Below, piece after piece: positions 33,102 through 43,641 of a DNA stretch of 64,000 nucleotides (the stretch's first letter is position 1; each line of letters opens with the position of its first letter). Below the pieces are notes generated by a model. It was given only the letters and a program-made list of their open reading frames with translations, made no database searches and had not been told where the DNA came from. The stretch is from positions 18,555,927 to 18,619,926 of the forward strand of contig CM036767.1 of assembly GCA_020796225.1 (NCBI GenBank). Reading direction: 5' to 3'. The translations under genes and the position numbers were made by a program. The stretch comes from Arion vulgaris (lineage: Eukaryota > Mollusca > Gastropoda > Stylommatophora > Arionidae).

Positions 33102-33360
33102 CATCCCCGTAGCGTAGTTGTTAGTGAACTCGCTTCGCAAGGCTGGTGGTCTGGGTTCAGCTCCCGCAATGTGCGTGGAATTTTCCCGACCACGACGGCT
33201 CTCAGGTCGACCCAGCCTCAAATGGGTACCAGACATGCTCTGGGAAAGTAAAGGCGGCCGGCGTGATGCTAACCACATCACCCATCGTGTGCCGACGGTT
33301 AATGAAAAATACAGGCCTAACACTTTATTGACCTATATACCATGAGGTATGAAAGGGTTC

Positions 33361-33410
<50 letters not shown>
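33102..33410 (+). mobile_element. SINE-B with (AT)n tail
   Basis: A near-identical relative of 6783-7055: A box TAGCGTAGTTGTTAGTG, B-box-like GGTTCAGCTCC, end GGTATGAAAGGGTTCCTTTA, then an (AT)n run to 33410. Open frames inside it come from the SINE. Confidence 0.85.
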
Positions 33411-33412
<2 letters not shown>

Positions 33413-33630
33413 CAAGCTCTATTTTCTCTTTGACATAGAAAATTGATATATTTTTCTGTCCGACATGGTCAATTTTCAATTGATTATATATTTGAAATAG
33501 AAAATTGATGAACAAAATTGATCATGTAACACGGATTTAAATGAATTTAGAAAGCAGAATTCAAATTTTATATGATTATTCAATAGCAAAATCACGAAAA
33601 TAATTATTTTTAATATATATAAATATAACT

Positions 33631-33963
33631 CTCTCTCTTGCGTTCCCGGCTAGCGGAGCAAACCGTAAACAAACCTGAACGAGTGACGAACCAATGTGTT
33701 CAGAAAAACGACCGGTTCGGTGGGAAGATGGCGCTCATAAGCCCGGGAGGGCAGGTCATCTAAGGGTAGCAGCCCTGAAAGAAAATGGCAACTCATTGCC
33801 TTGTGAGTTTTGGCTGGGGACAGTCGAAGGCTAACGGAGAGCGAACCGTACAAACGCTGGTTGAAAACGGATACACGTCCGAAAGATAAGCACCTGAGCT
33901 CAAAACGGCACTGAAAGTGTAACGTAGCTACCTATGCTGACGCTGCATGGACTAAATTTTATC
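33631..33963 (-). mobile_element. 333-bp retroposon insertion with 12-bp TSD
   Basis: A perfect duplication ATAAATATAACT (33619-33630 and 33964-33975) flanks it. The minus strand ends in TAGCCGGGAACGCAAGAGAG and an (AG)n tail, the same end as the LINE-D remnant at 340-376. It is therefore probably a truncated LINE 3' end. The body is not recognised. Confidence 0.75.
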
Positions 33964-34675
33964 ATAAATATAACTAATTTCTTCTATAAGGAGCCACCGA
34001 CCCACAAATGCATTCGAACCCACTATCTCACCCTCCCCTTCCCCTAGAAGGCTACAGCGGCTACTGGGCGATAGTACCGCCCACTTTAGGAACCTATGCG
34101 TTAGTGCGTGGCAACCTGATTGCTATTGAGCGCTTCTTGGCTGGTTGCCTCCGACTTCAGTACTATTATTGCTAGAGAAGACTGTGGTCTACCTCGAAGG
34201 ATAAAAAAGTTGCAAAAGAAGTTGGATATAAGACAAGTAGGAAAAAGATGCCCTCCTCAAGAGAGAGAAGGGATGTCATTAAACTCATAGCTGGAGAGTG
34301 AGTTAGTTGCAGCCAGAGCAACCATCACTCGCCAGTGGGTTCTGCGCTCTCACCTTATGAGGCCTCACTCTCCTCCCTGAACTGGCCTTTCACCTTCAGT
34401 CTGTTCGCTTGGTTAGACTTGCCAGGAGCTAGACTCCCGCCGACATAGCCTGAAAGATCGCCAAGGCACACAAACCCTCGAACCACGATAAGGTAGATGA
34501 ATGGGAGGAATGAGATGATATAAATCAGATTCATTAACTCTTTCACACCGTAATTTATTTTAGCACCGTACACATCTACTTTGTAATGTATACTAAATAA
34601 GCCAGTACACTGGTTTTGAGTGATCTTAACAAATATTGTGAGCCATTATATCGGCCAACAAGAACGAAAGGGTTA

Positions 34676-34784
34676 AGATCAGTGATCATTTTTGTTGGTG
34701 GGGCCAGACATACATTTTTCGGAACAAATCATGGTTTTGGGTTATGTTTTAATTTATAAAATAATAAATACACGTTAATATATG
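34676..34784 (-). mobile_element. hAT-type MITE, half copy
   Basis: GATCAGTGATCATTTTTG, GTTGGTGGGGCCAGACA and AAATCATGGTTTTGG match the reverse orientation of the MITE at 37197. The other half is replaced by the adjoining minisatellite. Confidence 0.65.
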
Positions 34785-35295
34785 ATACAAGAGAATACAG
34801 CAGTAGAAATATATGATATAAGAGAATGCTGCAATAGAAATATGTGATACAAGAGAGTACTGTAGTAGAAATATGTGATGTGATACAAGAGAATGCTGCA
34901 ATAGAAATATGTGATGTGATACAAGAGAATACAGCAGTAGAAATATGTGATGTGATACTCAAGAGAATACAGCAGTAGAAATATGTGATGTGATACACAA
35001 GAGAATACAGCAGTAGAAATATGTGATGTGATACAAGAGAATACAGCAGTAGAAATATGTGATGTGATACAAGAGAATACAGCAGTAGAAATATGTGATG
35101 TGATACAAGAGAATGCTGCAATAGAAATATGTGATGTGATACAAGAGAATACAGCAGTAGAAATATGTAATACAAGAGAGTACTGTAGTAGAAATATGTG
35201 ATACAAGAGAGTACTGTAGTAGAAATATGTGATACAAGAGTGTACTGTAGTAGAAATATGTGATACAAGAGAGTACTGTAGTAGAAATATGTGAT
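34785..35295. repeat. 31-36 bp minisatellite, about 15 units
   Basis: Units contain GATACAAGAGAATACAGCAG and TAGAAATATGTGAT, with a variant GAGTACTGTAGTAG at the right end and a five-base GTGAT expansion in the middle. Several long minus-strand frames are pure repeat translations. Confidence 0.9.
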
Positions 35296-35340
35296 TAGAG
35301 GTTATAGCGGTCACTGTTACGTAGAGGCTTGGTGTTTGCC

Positions 35341-35785
35341 TCTCTGTAGCGTAGAGGTTTGGTGTTCGCCTTTCGTTTCAAAGGTACTCGGTTCGTTCGC
35401 TCGAGAAGCCATCTGTATATTTTTTCAGAGACCCCTGATCTCAGTGTAGGTGAGATCGAGTTCCTAGTTCTATCGGAGATGGATGATAAAACGTAGGCTC
35501 CCGTGTTTAAGTCGAGCATGTAAAAGAACCCTTTGCAGTTCAAAATCGAGAGGAACCGGCTGGAAAACACCCCCTTGCAAGCAGAAATCATTAACAAGTT
35601 TAATAAGTAAAATTCCTACAGAATATTTTCACTATCTTCTAAATTACATCAGGAACCCTCGCCGGTGCTACAGTGTTCGTGCACTTCGGCTGAGATCTTC
35701 ATGTGTAAGAAAGAGATCGAAGCACACATGGTTACTCATCAAAGTGCAATGATGATAGTTCTATTAATCAATCAATCAATTGATT
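35341..35785 (+). mobile_element. SINE-C, full-length
   Basis: A tRNA-like head (TGTAGCGTAGAGGTTTGGTG; B-box-like CGGTTCGTTCG) follows a partial duplicate of itself at 35318-35340. The body has CTCAGTGTAGGTGAGATCGA, ATTTTCACTATCTTCTAAAT and ends in (ATCA)n. A second fragment of the same family lies at 35815-35935. Confidence 0.8.
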
Positions 35786-35939
35786 AATGGTTATTGATTA
35801 GTGAGGATCATCATCAGAGCACTCTGGACAAGACGATCAAGTTCCTAGTCCTATAAGAGAAAATTCTAAAATAAATACGCCTTGTTTAAGCTGAGTATGT
35901 GAGAGAACATTTAGCAAACCACCTGCTTTTAGTTTTATA

Positions 35940-36218
35940 CAGGGTGTTCAAGATAAAAGTAGCCTGTCAAAGAGAGCCAATCTGGTATATATTTATGAAA
36001 ATGAGAAGGTTCAATTATAACGTAGTATAGATCAAGTACGCAAGCCTTTTTGTAATGGTGTGTAATTATGGCGAAACATGGTGCGGGAAGGGGCGATGAA
36101 CCAATGAGACGTAGGACGAGCTAGCCAGAACCGGTTTAAATAGTAAATATACAAAACGCAATGCGTAACTAATAACTTTTGATTTGTCAATCATGCTACT
36201 TTTATCTTGAACACCCTG
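35940..36218. mobile_element. Mariner-type MITE, copy 2, long TIRs
   Basis: CAGGGTGTTCAAGATAAAAG and CTTTTATCTTGAACACCCTG form near-perfect inverted ends, flanked by TA on both sides. 279 bp with no coding frame. It is internally collinear with 27616-27872. Confidence 0.9.
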
Positions 36219-36318
36219 TAGAAAGCAGGAACCCTGTTCCTCTATCAACAATAGTAGGACATTTACATGTTAACCGAAACAAGTAGTCCGGATTCAAATC
36301 CACTACATTCAAAACACA

Positions 36319-36763
36319 GAGACCCCACTTACTGTTCTATTACAAAGAGACCCCACTTACTGTTCTATTACACAGAGACCCCACTTACTGTTCTATTACA
36401 CAGAGACCCCACTTACTGTTCTATTACACAGAGACCCCACTTACTGTTCTATTACACAGAGACCCCACTTACTGTTCTATTACACAGAGACCCCACTTAC
36501 TGTTCTATTACACAGAGACCCCACTTACTGTTCTATTACACAGAGACCCCACTTACTGTTCTATTACACAGAGACCCCACTTACTGTTCTATTACACAGA
36601 GACCCCACTTACTGTTCTATTACACAGAGACCCCACTTACTGTTCTATTACACAGAGACCCCACTTACTGTTCTATTACACAGAGACCCCACTTACTGTT
36701 CTATTACACAGAGACCCCACTTACTGTTCTATTACACAGAGACCCCACTTACTGTTCTATTAG
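36319..36763. repeat. 28-bp minisatellite, about 16 units
   Basis: Almost perfectly identical copies of CACAGAGACCCCACTTACTG plus TTCTATTA. The 169-codon frame over it is an artefact. The homogeneity points to very recent amplification. Confidence 0.95.
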
Positions 36764-37136
36764 CATCATCAGATAGCTTATCCTGGGACGAACCTTGCCA
36801 CTCTAACAGTCATTCGGAATTTCTCTTTCTCATAGACCATGTGTCCCACTTCTGCAGCCGTCATCCTGAAATCATCAGTTACATCTTGAATCCACTTCTC
36901 TGTGGTCTTCCTCTTCTCCTCTTTGTCGGGATGATTCCTTCCATGATTGTCTTCTCCAGCCCTTCGTGCCTCGTTATATGTCCAAATACTTCTTATTTGT
37001 AGCAGCATCCAGTTTTCTTTGATTTTGAGTTCTTTCAGAATATATATATATTTGCTCTCTTCTCTGTCCATGATACACGGAGAACTCTCTGTAACACTTA
37101 TATTCAAAAACACATATATATTTTTTATATTAGCAA
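36764..37136 (-). mobile_element. LINE-A RT C-terminus and 3' end
   Basis: The minus strand has INIFLNISVTES-like and ILKELKIKENWMLLQIRSIW, then EKWIQDVTDDFRMTAAEVGH and FVPGQ. It ends at GATGATG just after the 28-bp array. Confidence 0.75.
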
Positions 37137-37149
37137 TACGACTAACAAA

Positions 37150-37462
37150 AGAACATTTAAAGAAAACGTACATTATGTAAAAGCCATGAATATGACCAGG
37201 GGCGGCTCGGCTATAAGGGTCAGTGGGGCCGGGCCCCACCAAAAATAATGTATATCGTTATTTATTATTTATTAAATTAAAATATAGCAATCTAAAACCA
37301 TGATTTATCCGGAACAAAATGTCTGGCCCCACCAATACATATTATCACGAGCCGCCACTGAATATGACCATCGACGAAGTGGGTGAACTGCCTAGAGACA
37401 GAGTGAATTTCAGATGTGCTGCAAAGAGAGCAACGTCCTATAAAGGATATACACTTTGCTGA
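37150..37462 (+). mobile_element. LINE-E tail interrupted by a MITE
   Basis: CCATGAATATGAC continues after the MITE as AATATGACCATCGACGAAGT, then GACAGAGTGAATTTCAG and CAACGTCCTATAAAGGATA. This matches LINE-E at 49595-49690 (NITIDEVVELARDRVNFR). Confidence 0.75.
37197..37360 (+). mobile_element. hAT-type MITE with exact 8-bp TSD
   Basis: Ends CAGGGGCGGCTCG and CACGAGCCGCCACTG, with AATATGAC duplicated exactly on both sides. It lies inside LINE-E sequence, so the MITE is younger than that LINE. Confidence 0.92.
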
Positions 37463-37624
37463 TGACATTATGTAAATTAATGAAACTTGCTTGATTATGA
37501 ATACCTTGCTTTCGTGTTTATAAATCATTGATATAAGCTTCATTTTCAGAGACAGGCATCAACACAAAGCTGTTTGGAAGCATTGATAAAATAACAAACA
37601 CAACAACATACATCCAGAGAACCG

Positions 37625-38121
37625 GACTCATGTGTAGACCATAGGTCCCACAGTGGACAGTACCGGTGTCCCACCAATGGGAGCTAAAGTCTTCTTTGGT
37701 GGGGATGGGGGGATAATGGGTTCAGAATCATTTGAAATGAGTACAGGCGATTATATGTCGGTAGCTCCTTAAAAAAGACATTAATAATATATATTTTAAA
37801 ATAATTTTTTCCCCTGATTTTGCGATTGAATAAACATTTAAAATTTGAATTCTGCATTTTAATTTATCTTATTCTCATCTTACACGATTCATTTTTTCAT
37901 CAATTTTCTATTTCATGTATATAATCATTTGAAATTTTGACCATGTAGGACAGAAATATATATCAATTTTCTATGTCAAAGTGAAAATAGAGCATGTATA
38001 TATGTCGAGGGAAGGGGGGGGAGGGGGCGTCGGCAAACCGTTATAATGAGGAGGTAGGTTTAAAGTTTATGTCGTGCAAAGTTGACCTTTGACCGAAACA
38101 AATTTGGGAACTTATGGTGTA
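37625..38121 (-). mobile_element. TIR element E, reverse copy
   Basis: From ACCATAGGTCCCACAGTGG to AATTTGGGAACTTATGG it is collinear in reverse with the element at 33023-34100 (shared GACCATGTAGGACAGAAATA-like, TCAATTTTCTATGTCAAAG). No insertions inside. Confidence 0.6.
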
Positions 38122-38238
38122 GACATTGAACATCAGCGAACGAGCAGAAGAAGAAGAAGAAGAAGAAGCCATTATCTATACATTGTAAATGTGATATGCT
38201 CCATACAGAACAATGGCGTTCTGTTGTTGTGTATGTTG

Positions 38239-38403
38239 CAGTGGCGGCTCGTCATTAAGGACCAGTAGGGCCGAGCCCCACCAAAAATAATGTGTAACGT
38301 GTATTTATTATTTAATAAATGAAAAAAATCTTAGCCAAAACCATGAGTTTGCCGAAAATTTGTGTCTGGCCTCACCAACACAAAGGATCACGAGCCGCCA
38401 CTG
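38239..38403 (+). mobile_element. hAT-type MITE
   Basis: CAGTGGCGGCTCGTCATTAAG at the left and GATCACGAGCCGCCACTG at the right. The 8-bp flanks do not match, so the target duplication has decayed or been lost. Confidence 0.85.
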
Positions 38404-38410
38404 TTATCCT

Positions 38411-38446
38411 CTACTTCATAAAGGCCCTTTTGTCGAAATGTCGTTT
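38411..38446 (+). ncRNA. Penelope-type hammerhead-like motif, isolated
   Basis: CTTCATAAAGGCC, TTTT, GTCGAAATGTC repeats the GATAA-hairpin-GAAAC layout seen at 57763 and (reverse) 29348, in decayed form. No RT sequence is near. Confidence 0.35.
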
Positions 38447-39044
38447 GTGACCCTCGCTAACATATTGCCGTTCAGCTCTGTTCGAAAATAAAAATGATAA
38501 GATAAACTTTAACTCCTACACTTCGACAAACCAGATGAGAAACCGTTCGGAGTGTATCGATTTTCCGAAAAACTACTTCATAAGCCAACATGTTTTGTTT
38601 ACCAAAAGCTATTCACAACGTAGATTTGATGCTATTTTGCATATAATTTTTTGTAGAATTCAGCAGATGAGTTTATAAAATACGGCTTTCAATTATACCT
38701 ATTCTGATGTATTGTAGAGTGCTCTGGCCTTTACATAAGGAAGCTAGGATACAAAATGGAACTCTTTAAAATAGCGCATAAAAATGTGAGTTGAGAGTAC
38801 GTATACTAGAGTTAAGCTTTATAGCAATTGTACTGCACCTGTGGAGCACCAAAGCAGACCCCAGAGCACATCTTGTAAGACTGCTCCAGTGTGAGAAACG
38901 AAATCCGACCAACAAGAACAATCCTTCAGAACAAACTATGGGGGACCGGTTAATACCTCAAGCGCACAACCCTGTTTATGATACATACCGGTGTAGTCGC
39001 ATAGCAGAAGTTGATCGCAGAAGAAGCAGAAGAAGAAGGTAGCA

Positions 39045-39180
39045 ATTGTACACAATTCTATCAGTCCATAGTTATTTATTAATGAAAAATGTTAATAATA
39101 GTGATTTCTCAAAATGTTGAATTTGATGTGGGATTAATATAACATAATTTTTGCATGTTGTATTGCTTTTAAAATGAAAG
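39045..39180. mobile_element. Dispersed repeat H, partial
   Basis: TTATTTATTAATGAAAAATG, TTAATAATAGTGATTTCT and TGCATGTTGTATTGCTTTTA match 32440-32550. A LINE-like but unassigned stretch (38810-39030) precedes it. Confidence 0.5.
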
Positions 39181-39224
39181 GGCGATACTTTTCGGACACC
39201 GATCATCCTACACGAGAAAGATGA

Positions 39225-39430
39225 CGTCCAAGTGGCAAGCCATCCGTCCCACTGTTTTAGGGAAGGCTATCCTAGTAAATAAACAGCGTGGCAAGACATC
39301 GGATGTGCTGGCCTAGAAACTCATAGGCGCATAACTTGGCACAACACACAATCACTCTTAGACTCTGATCACATAAAACCACAAAGAGTGGTTTATTAAG
39401 TGGTCGATATGGTGCGTTCGCAGAAGACAA
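39225..39430 (+). mobile_element. Dispersed repeat F, decayed
   Basis: GGCTATCCTAGTAAATAAACAG, ATCGGATGTGCTGGCC, AGGCGCATAACTTGGCAC and GTGGTCGATATGG place it in repeat F. The core is damaged and the GAA end is imperfect. Confidence 0.6.
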
Positions 39431-39814
39431 AGAAAGAAGAAATGAAGACACCTTTATCTAACAATAGAGAAATGTAAGAGTCACGTGACTTGAGTGGTCT
39501 GAGTTACGGGAATTTCCGCTAGAGCTGAACGGCTTTATGACTACAATGTGTAGCTTTTACCAGCTTTTGTGCTTTATAGTAATGCTCTTCTATTTGTGTT
39601 TTGATATCACATCTTTATCACAAGTTCACATATAGCGGGTTATCACCTCTTCTCAGAGGATACAATATTGTTTTATTATTGCTTTGTCTTGTATGTGTCT
39701 ATAAGTTATACGTTGTTATCACAACTAAAGTTATCATACTAATATAATTTATAATGTCACATTCAGTTATGATAGATAATATTGTCATCACATTTAAGTT
39801 GCACAATCAACACG

Positions 39815-40335
39815 CCAAGAACTCCCGTCCTGAAAAATTGCCAGGTCTACAGATCCTACCGTATAAACTGTCCAAGGGTCGTCTTGCAGTGGATACCCTC
39901 TCACTGTGGAATACCAGGAAATGAAACAGCAGACCAACTAGCCAAGGAAGGTGCTGCATGAGAGCAACCGGATGTGCCAGTTACCTACCACCAACGGAAA
40001 GAATGATTAAATCAATCAGAAAGCCACAAATACCAACACAAGACGATTACTATAATATGAGCAGATTGGAACAAGTTGTCATTCTGCGCCTTAGAACAGA
40101 ACACAATCGACTACGCAGCCACGTGTATACAAAATTCAAGCAGCCATGTGTGCATGTAGACAGGCACATCAGGCTGCAGAGCACATACTTCAAGACTGCC
40201 CCGAATATGATACACTGAGGCAAACTCACTGGCCTAACGAAACAACAATCGACAGAAAACTACACAGACCTCTGTGTGAGCTACAAAAGACAGTGAAGTT
40301 TATACAAGAGACAACATTGAATATATAGGCATTAT
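39815..40335 (+). mobile_element. LINE-D with RNase H end
   Basis: Frames read VLQWIPSHCGIPGNETADQL and AKEGA, the RNase HI motif around the last catalytic Asp. They end CRQAHQAAEHILQDCPEYDT, then LRQTHWP and LQKTVKFIQETTLNI. At least one frameshift near 39960. This copy is the reference for LINE-D tails in this window. Confidence 0.85.
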
Positions 40336-40346
40336 TTCTAGCGAAC

Positions 40347-40503
40347 GAAAGGAAGGAAGGAAGGGAGGAAGGAAGGAAGGAGGAAGGGAATGGAAAGAGG
40401 AGAAGGAAGGAAGGAAGGGAAGGAAGGAAGGGAAGGAAGGAAGGAAGGAAGGAAGGGAAGGAAGGAAGGAAGGGAAGGAAGGAAGGAAGGAAGGAAGGAA
40501 GGA
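40347..40503. repeat. (GGAA)n microsatellite
   Basis: AAGGAAGGAAGG runs with single-base interruptions directly follow the LINE-D 3' end and may have grown from its tail. Confidence 0.95.
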
Positions 40504-40739
40504 TCACTTTAAGTCGTCGTGAAACTATTCAGGTTAGGGTTTTCTTGTATGCACCGACATTAAAATATTCTTGGCTTTACTATGGATTGAAAACGGGTCT
40601 CCTGCATGGAAGCTGCGCCCTAATCCGTTCTGCCGGACGCTCCTCTACATTCCCCTTGCGGTCATTAAACTCCACAGGCTCCTGTTCCCACTGTCTAACA
40701 CTGCCCTAAAAAGTTTAGAATGATATTTGAACGATACTA

Positions 40740-41090
40740 GAAATCTATGATATACCAATGATATAGTGTATGATATTCAAGTTCTATGTTAAATCAATGA
40801 TATGTGCTATGATACTAGAGTTCTATGTTATACGATATGTTATATGATACTAAAGTTCTATGTTATACGATGATATGTTGTATGATGCTAAGGTTCTATG
40901 TTATACTATGATATGTTGTATGATGCTAAAGTTCTATGTTATAGCAATGATATGTTGTATGATACTGGAGTTCTGTGTTATAGCAATGACATGTTGTTTG
41001 ATGCGAAAATTCTATGTTATAGCAATGAAATGTTGTATGATACTAGAGTTCTATGATATAGCAATGAAATGTTGTATGATACTAGAGTTG
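40740..41090. repeat. About 39-bp minisatellite, eight or nine units
   Basis: Degenerate units with GTTCTATGTTATAGCAATGA and TATGTTGTATGATACTA. Right of it, 41100-41450 contains decayed LINE-like sequence (AACACAGACAATCC) that I cannot assign. Confidence 0.85.
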
Positions 41091-41618
41091 GTAGTAGTCG
41101 TGGCAGGGCCAAGAATAGTAGGCCATACAATGGGGATGCGCCATCCAGGACATAGATCATGGGGACGAGTGGATACCAATACCCACTGAACACAGACAAT
41201 CCTTTGTAGTAGTCACCACTGTTAACAAACCAAGTTGAGATTCGCTGTCTACGATAGTCAACGCAGAAGTTGAAGCGTTAATAAATGACGACACATCGGA
41301 GAAAGATGCTGTTGTCTACACTGATAGTTCTGTGATTCGGCACAGTCAGAGGTAAGCATGGGCCTTACGGCTAGAAATAAAGGAAGGGAAATGAAAGAGG
41401 CCTGTGGTGCATATGCGGCAACTACCAGCTTAAGTTCTATGTTCTAGAAATGATATTTGATGTGATCATTGTGTTCCATTAATTATTAACAGCTTAGAAA
41501 CTTATAACTTAAAAATATAGTTACTATTTATGTGTTTTTGATTTAAAACGTGAAATTCATTAAATACAAATGAAACTTATAAACTGTTACTTTTGTATAT
41601 TTCACAGTTACATATGTG

Positions 41619-41784
41619 CAGTGGCGGCTCTTAGTCATTTTTCTTGGTGGGGCCAGACACAAATTTTCGGAAAAATCATGGTTTTTTAGTATTTACTATT
41701 ATTTGTCTATTCCGGGAAGCTTTCCCTCCTTTCGATTAATGGTGGGGTCAGGCCCCACTGGCCCTTAATGACGAGCCGCCCCTG
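41619..41784 (-). mobile_element. hAT-type MITE with exact 8-bp TSD
   Basis: CAGTGGCGGCTC and GACGAGCCGCCCCTG bound it, and CATATGTG is duplicated exactly on both sides. The internal order is reversed relative to 37197. Confidence 0.92.
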
Positions 41785-41832
41785 CATATGTGTATGTGTG
41801 TTTTTTTTCAAATATATATTATAATAATAACA

Positions 41833-42275
41833 CCTCTCGTACCGTTATACGCTACATAGGGCCTGCTAGCAATTTATCCATACCGCTCTATCCTGTGTAA
41901 CTTGCTCAATCTCCTCCATGGAACTGAGACCGATATTCCTAGCCTCTCTCAGCATTCGTTTCAGGGTTTCCCCTGACTGTCCTCACTTTCTTGAACCCAT
42001 TGCATTTCACTTAAATGCCAGCTTTGATATTGCTTGATCCTTTCTTCTCAAGGTGTGTACAACATATCTCAATCATCTCCTTCTTATAACAGCGCTACTA
42101 GTAGTCGACAATATATTTCTCTGATTTCATCATTTCTCCTGAATTCGTTCCATTTTATGTTCATTATTTTTCACAGACATCTATTTTCAAATGCATTCAA
42201 CTTGCTTTCAATATCTTTAGTCATTTTCCAACTTTCACTGGCATATGTTAGAATTGATACTAAATTTGAATTGAA
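41833..42275 (-). mobile_element. LINE-B 3' end, longest copy
   Basis: It starts at CCTCTCGTACCGTTATACG, then GGGCCTGCTAGCAATTT and CCATGGAACTGAGACCG. It extends leftwards in the element into sequence reading ENxAFEN/NLVSILTYASESWK-like on the minus strand near 42250, the YxSESW box of ORF2. Confidence 0.7.
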
Positions 42276-42279
42276 AATT

Positions 42280-42435
42280 CGTTATTTTATATATCATCAT
42301 ATATCGTCATATTTATCGTCATATATATATCGCCATATATATATATATATATATGTATATACGTCATATATCGTCATATATAATATAGTCTATATATATA
42401 TATATCGTCATATATCAGTCATATAAATATACTGT
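42280..42435. repeat. AT-rich CATATATCGT tandem tract
   Basis: Irregular repeats of TCGTCATATATATA. Low complexity. Confidence 0.9.
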
Positions 42436-42469
42436 TCAGAGGTATATGAATAACTATCACGAAAGCAAG

Positions 42470-42990
42470 ATTTATGAAAGAAGTAAGACTGCATGGCTTT
42501 CCAGAGGTGGTCAGCATGAATAAACTATGGCACGACACAAGAGGGTGGTCAGCATGAATAAACTATGGCACGACACAAGCAAAGATTGTATGAAAGAAGT
42601 AGAAGACTGCCATGGCTTTCCAGAGGGTGGTCAGCATGAATAAACTATGGCACGACACAAGCAAAGATTGTATGAAAGAAGTTAGAAGACTTGCCATGGC
42701 TTTCCAGAGGGTGGTCAGCATGAATAAACTATGGCACGACACAAGCAAAGATTGTATGAAAGAAGTTAGAAGACTAGCCATGGCTTTCCAGAGGGTGGTC
42801 AGCATGAATAAACTATGGCACGATACAAGCAAAGAAACAAAAGTAAGACTTCTGAGAACATGCATATTCCTGTGGCAACATATGGATGTGAATCATGGAC
42901 CATAACACAAACATTAAAGAACAAAATTTGAAGCAAGGTGGTACAGAAAAGTTCCTAGAACATCCTGTACAGAGCAGAGAAAAAACAAAG
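42470..42990 (+). mobile_element. LINE RT fragment with 84-bp in-frame coding repeats
   Basis: Tandem copies of an 84-bp unit encode MAFQRVVSMNKLWHDTSK and DCMKEVRRLA. The last unit runs into ETKVRLLRTCIFLWQHM, the RT region before the YGCESW box, then a broken frame with VPRTSCTEQRKNKDV. Since 84 is a multiple of three the frame survives the duplication. The first copies (42485-42610) are damaged. Confidence 0.8.
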
Positions 42991-43179
42991 ATGTAACATA
43001 TGGTGACAGATTGCTACTAACATTTATGTTTATTTTCCATTCAGATTTCTCAAAGAAACATAATGCAGTAATATGATTCTACCACTATTTTAGTAATTCA
43101 TTGCAGTTTCGAAATCAACAGACAAATACATCAGTCATACAATTCAATTAAGATAAAAGTACTATTAATACTTTCATCG

Positions 43180-43450
43180 GCAAACATAGAATGAAAAAAA
43201 TGAAAATCGTGGCATATCTTTCACAGAACTTAGCCATCAACAACAGTAAACGAGTCGTCGGTTTTCTAGTCATTACTTATACGTTTAGTAGTTTGCCATT
43301 GCTTTCTGAATGGTGAGGTCTATTTTTAGCGTTCATAAAAATCAAAGGGAATTAATTTGCTTCCAAACTTGCCCGCCACGGAGTTTGAACCAGGTACGAT
43401 TGGATTGTGATCAAGCTCACTATCGCTTAAGCTACAGATGCTCACAGAGA
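43180..43450 (-). mobile_element. SINE-D, full-length, tRNA-derived
   Basis: On the minus strand TGTAGCTTAAGCGATAGTG (A box) and GGTTCAAACTCC (B box) form the head. The body runs through AAACGACGACTCGTTTACTG-like sequence to GATATGCCACGATTTTCAT and an A-rich tail. Confidence 0.75.
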
Positions 43451-43641
43451 AAGATCGTTTAGAACAAGTTAAATACTTTATATATCTGTGGAGCAGTTTT
43501 TCAGCAAATGTAAAACAGAAGAATAACTTGAGAAATCCAACATAGAGACAATAAAGAAAATAAAATATAGCAACTGAAATGCAAGTATGTAAGGTTGTCA
43601 TACGTTCTAATTTTTGAGGACATGTCCCCATTTCACCAGTA

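Larger units (their letters stand above)
33023..34100. mobile_element. TIR element E with two nested insertions
   Basis: The outer element starts TTAGGTTTCCAAACTTTTTT, has CACCGCCCACTTTG, and ends with CCGCCCACTTTAGGAACCTA. It is collinear with 48671-49047. Inside it sit a SINE-B (33102-33410) and a 333-bp minus-strand element (33631-33963). The remaining AT-rich body (33411-33630) matches the reverse copy at 37850-37990. Confidence 0.7.

Noticed and set aside
34729..35314. Two 179-residue repetitive membrane-like proteins
   Set aside because: They are translations of the 31-36 bp minisatellite in different frames. The hydrophobic look comes from base composition.
36267..36776. 169-residue repetitive protein
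   Set aside because: Pure translation of a near-perfect 28-bp tandem array (three frames rotate through it).
42563..42865. Minus-strand 100-residue repeat protein
   Set aside because: Shadow of the 84-bp LINE-derived repeats, whose sense frame is on the plus strand.
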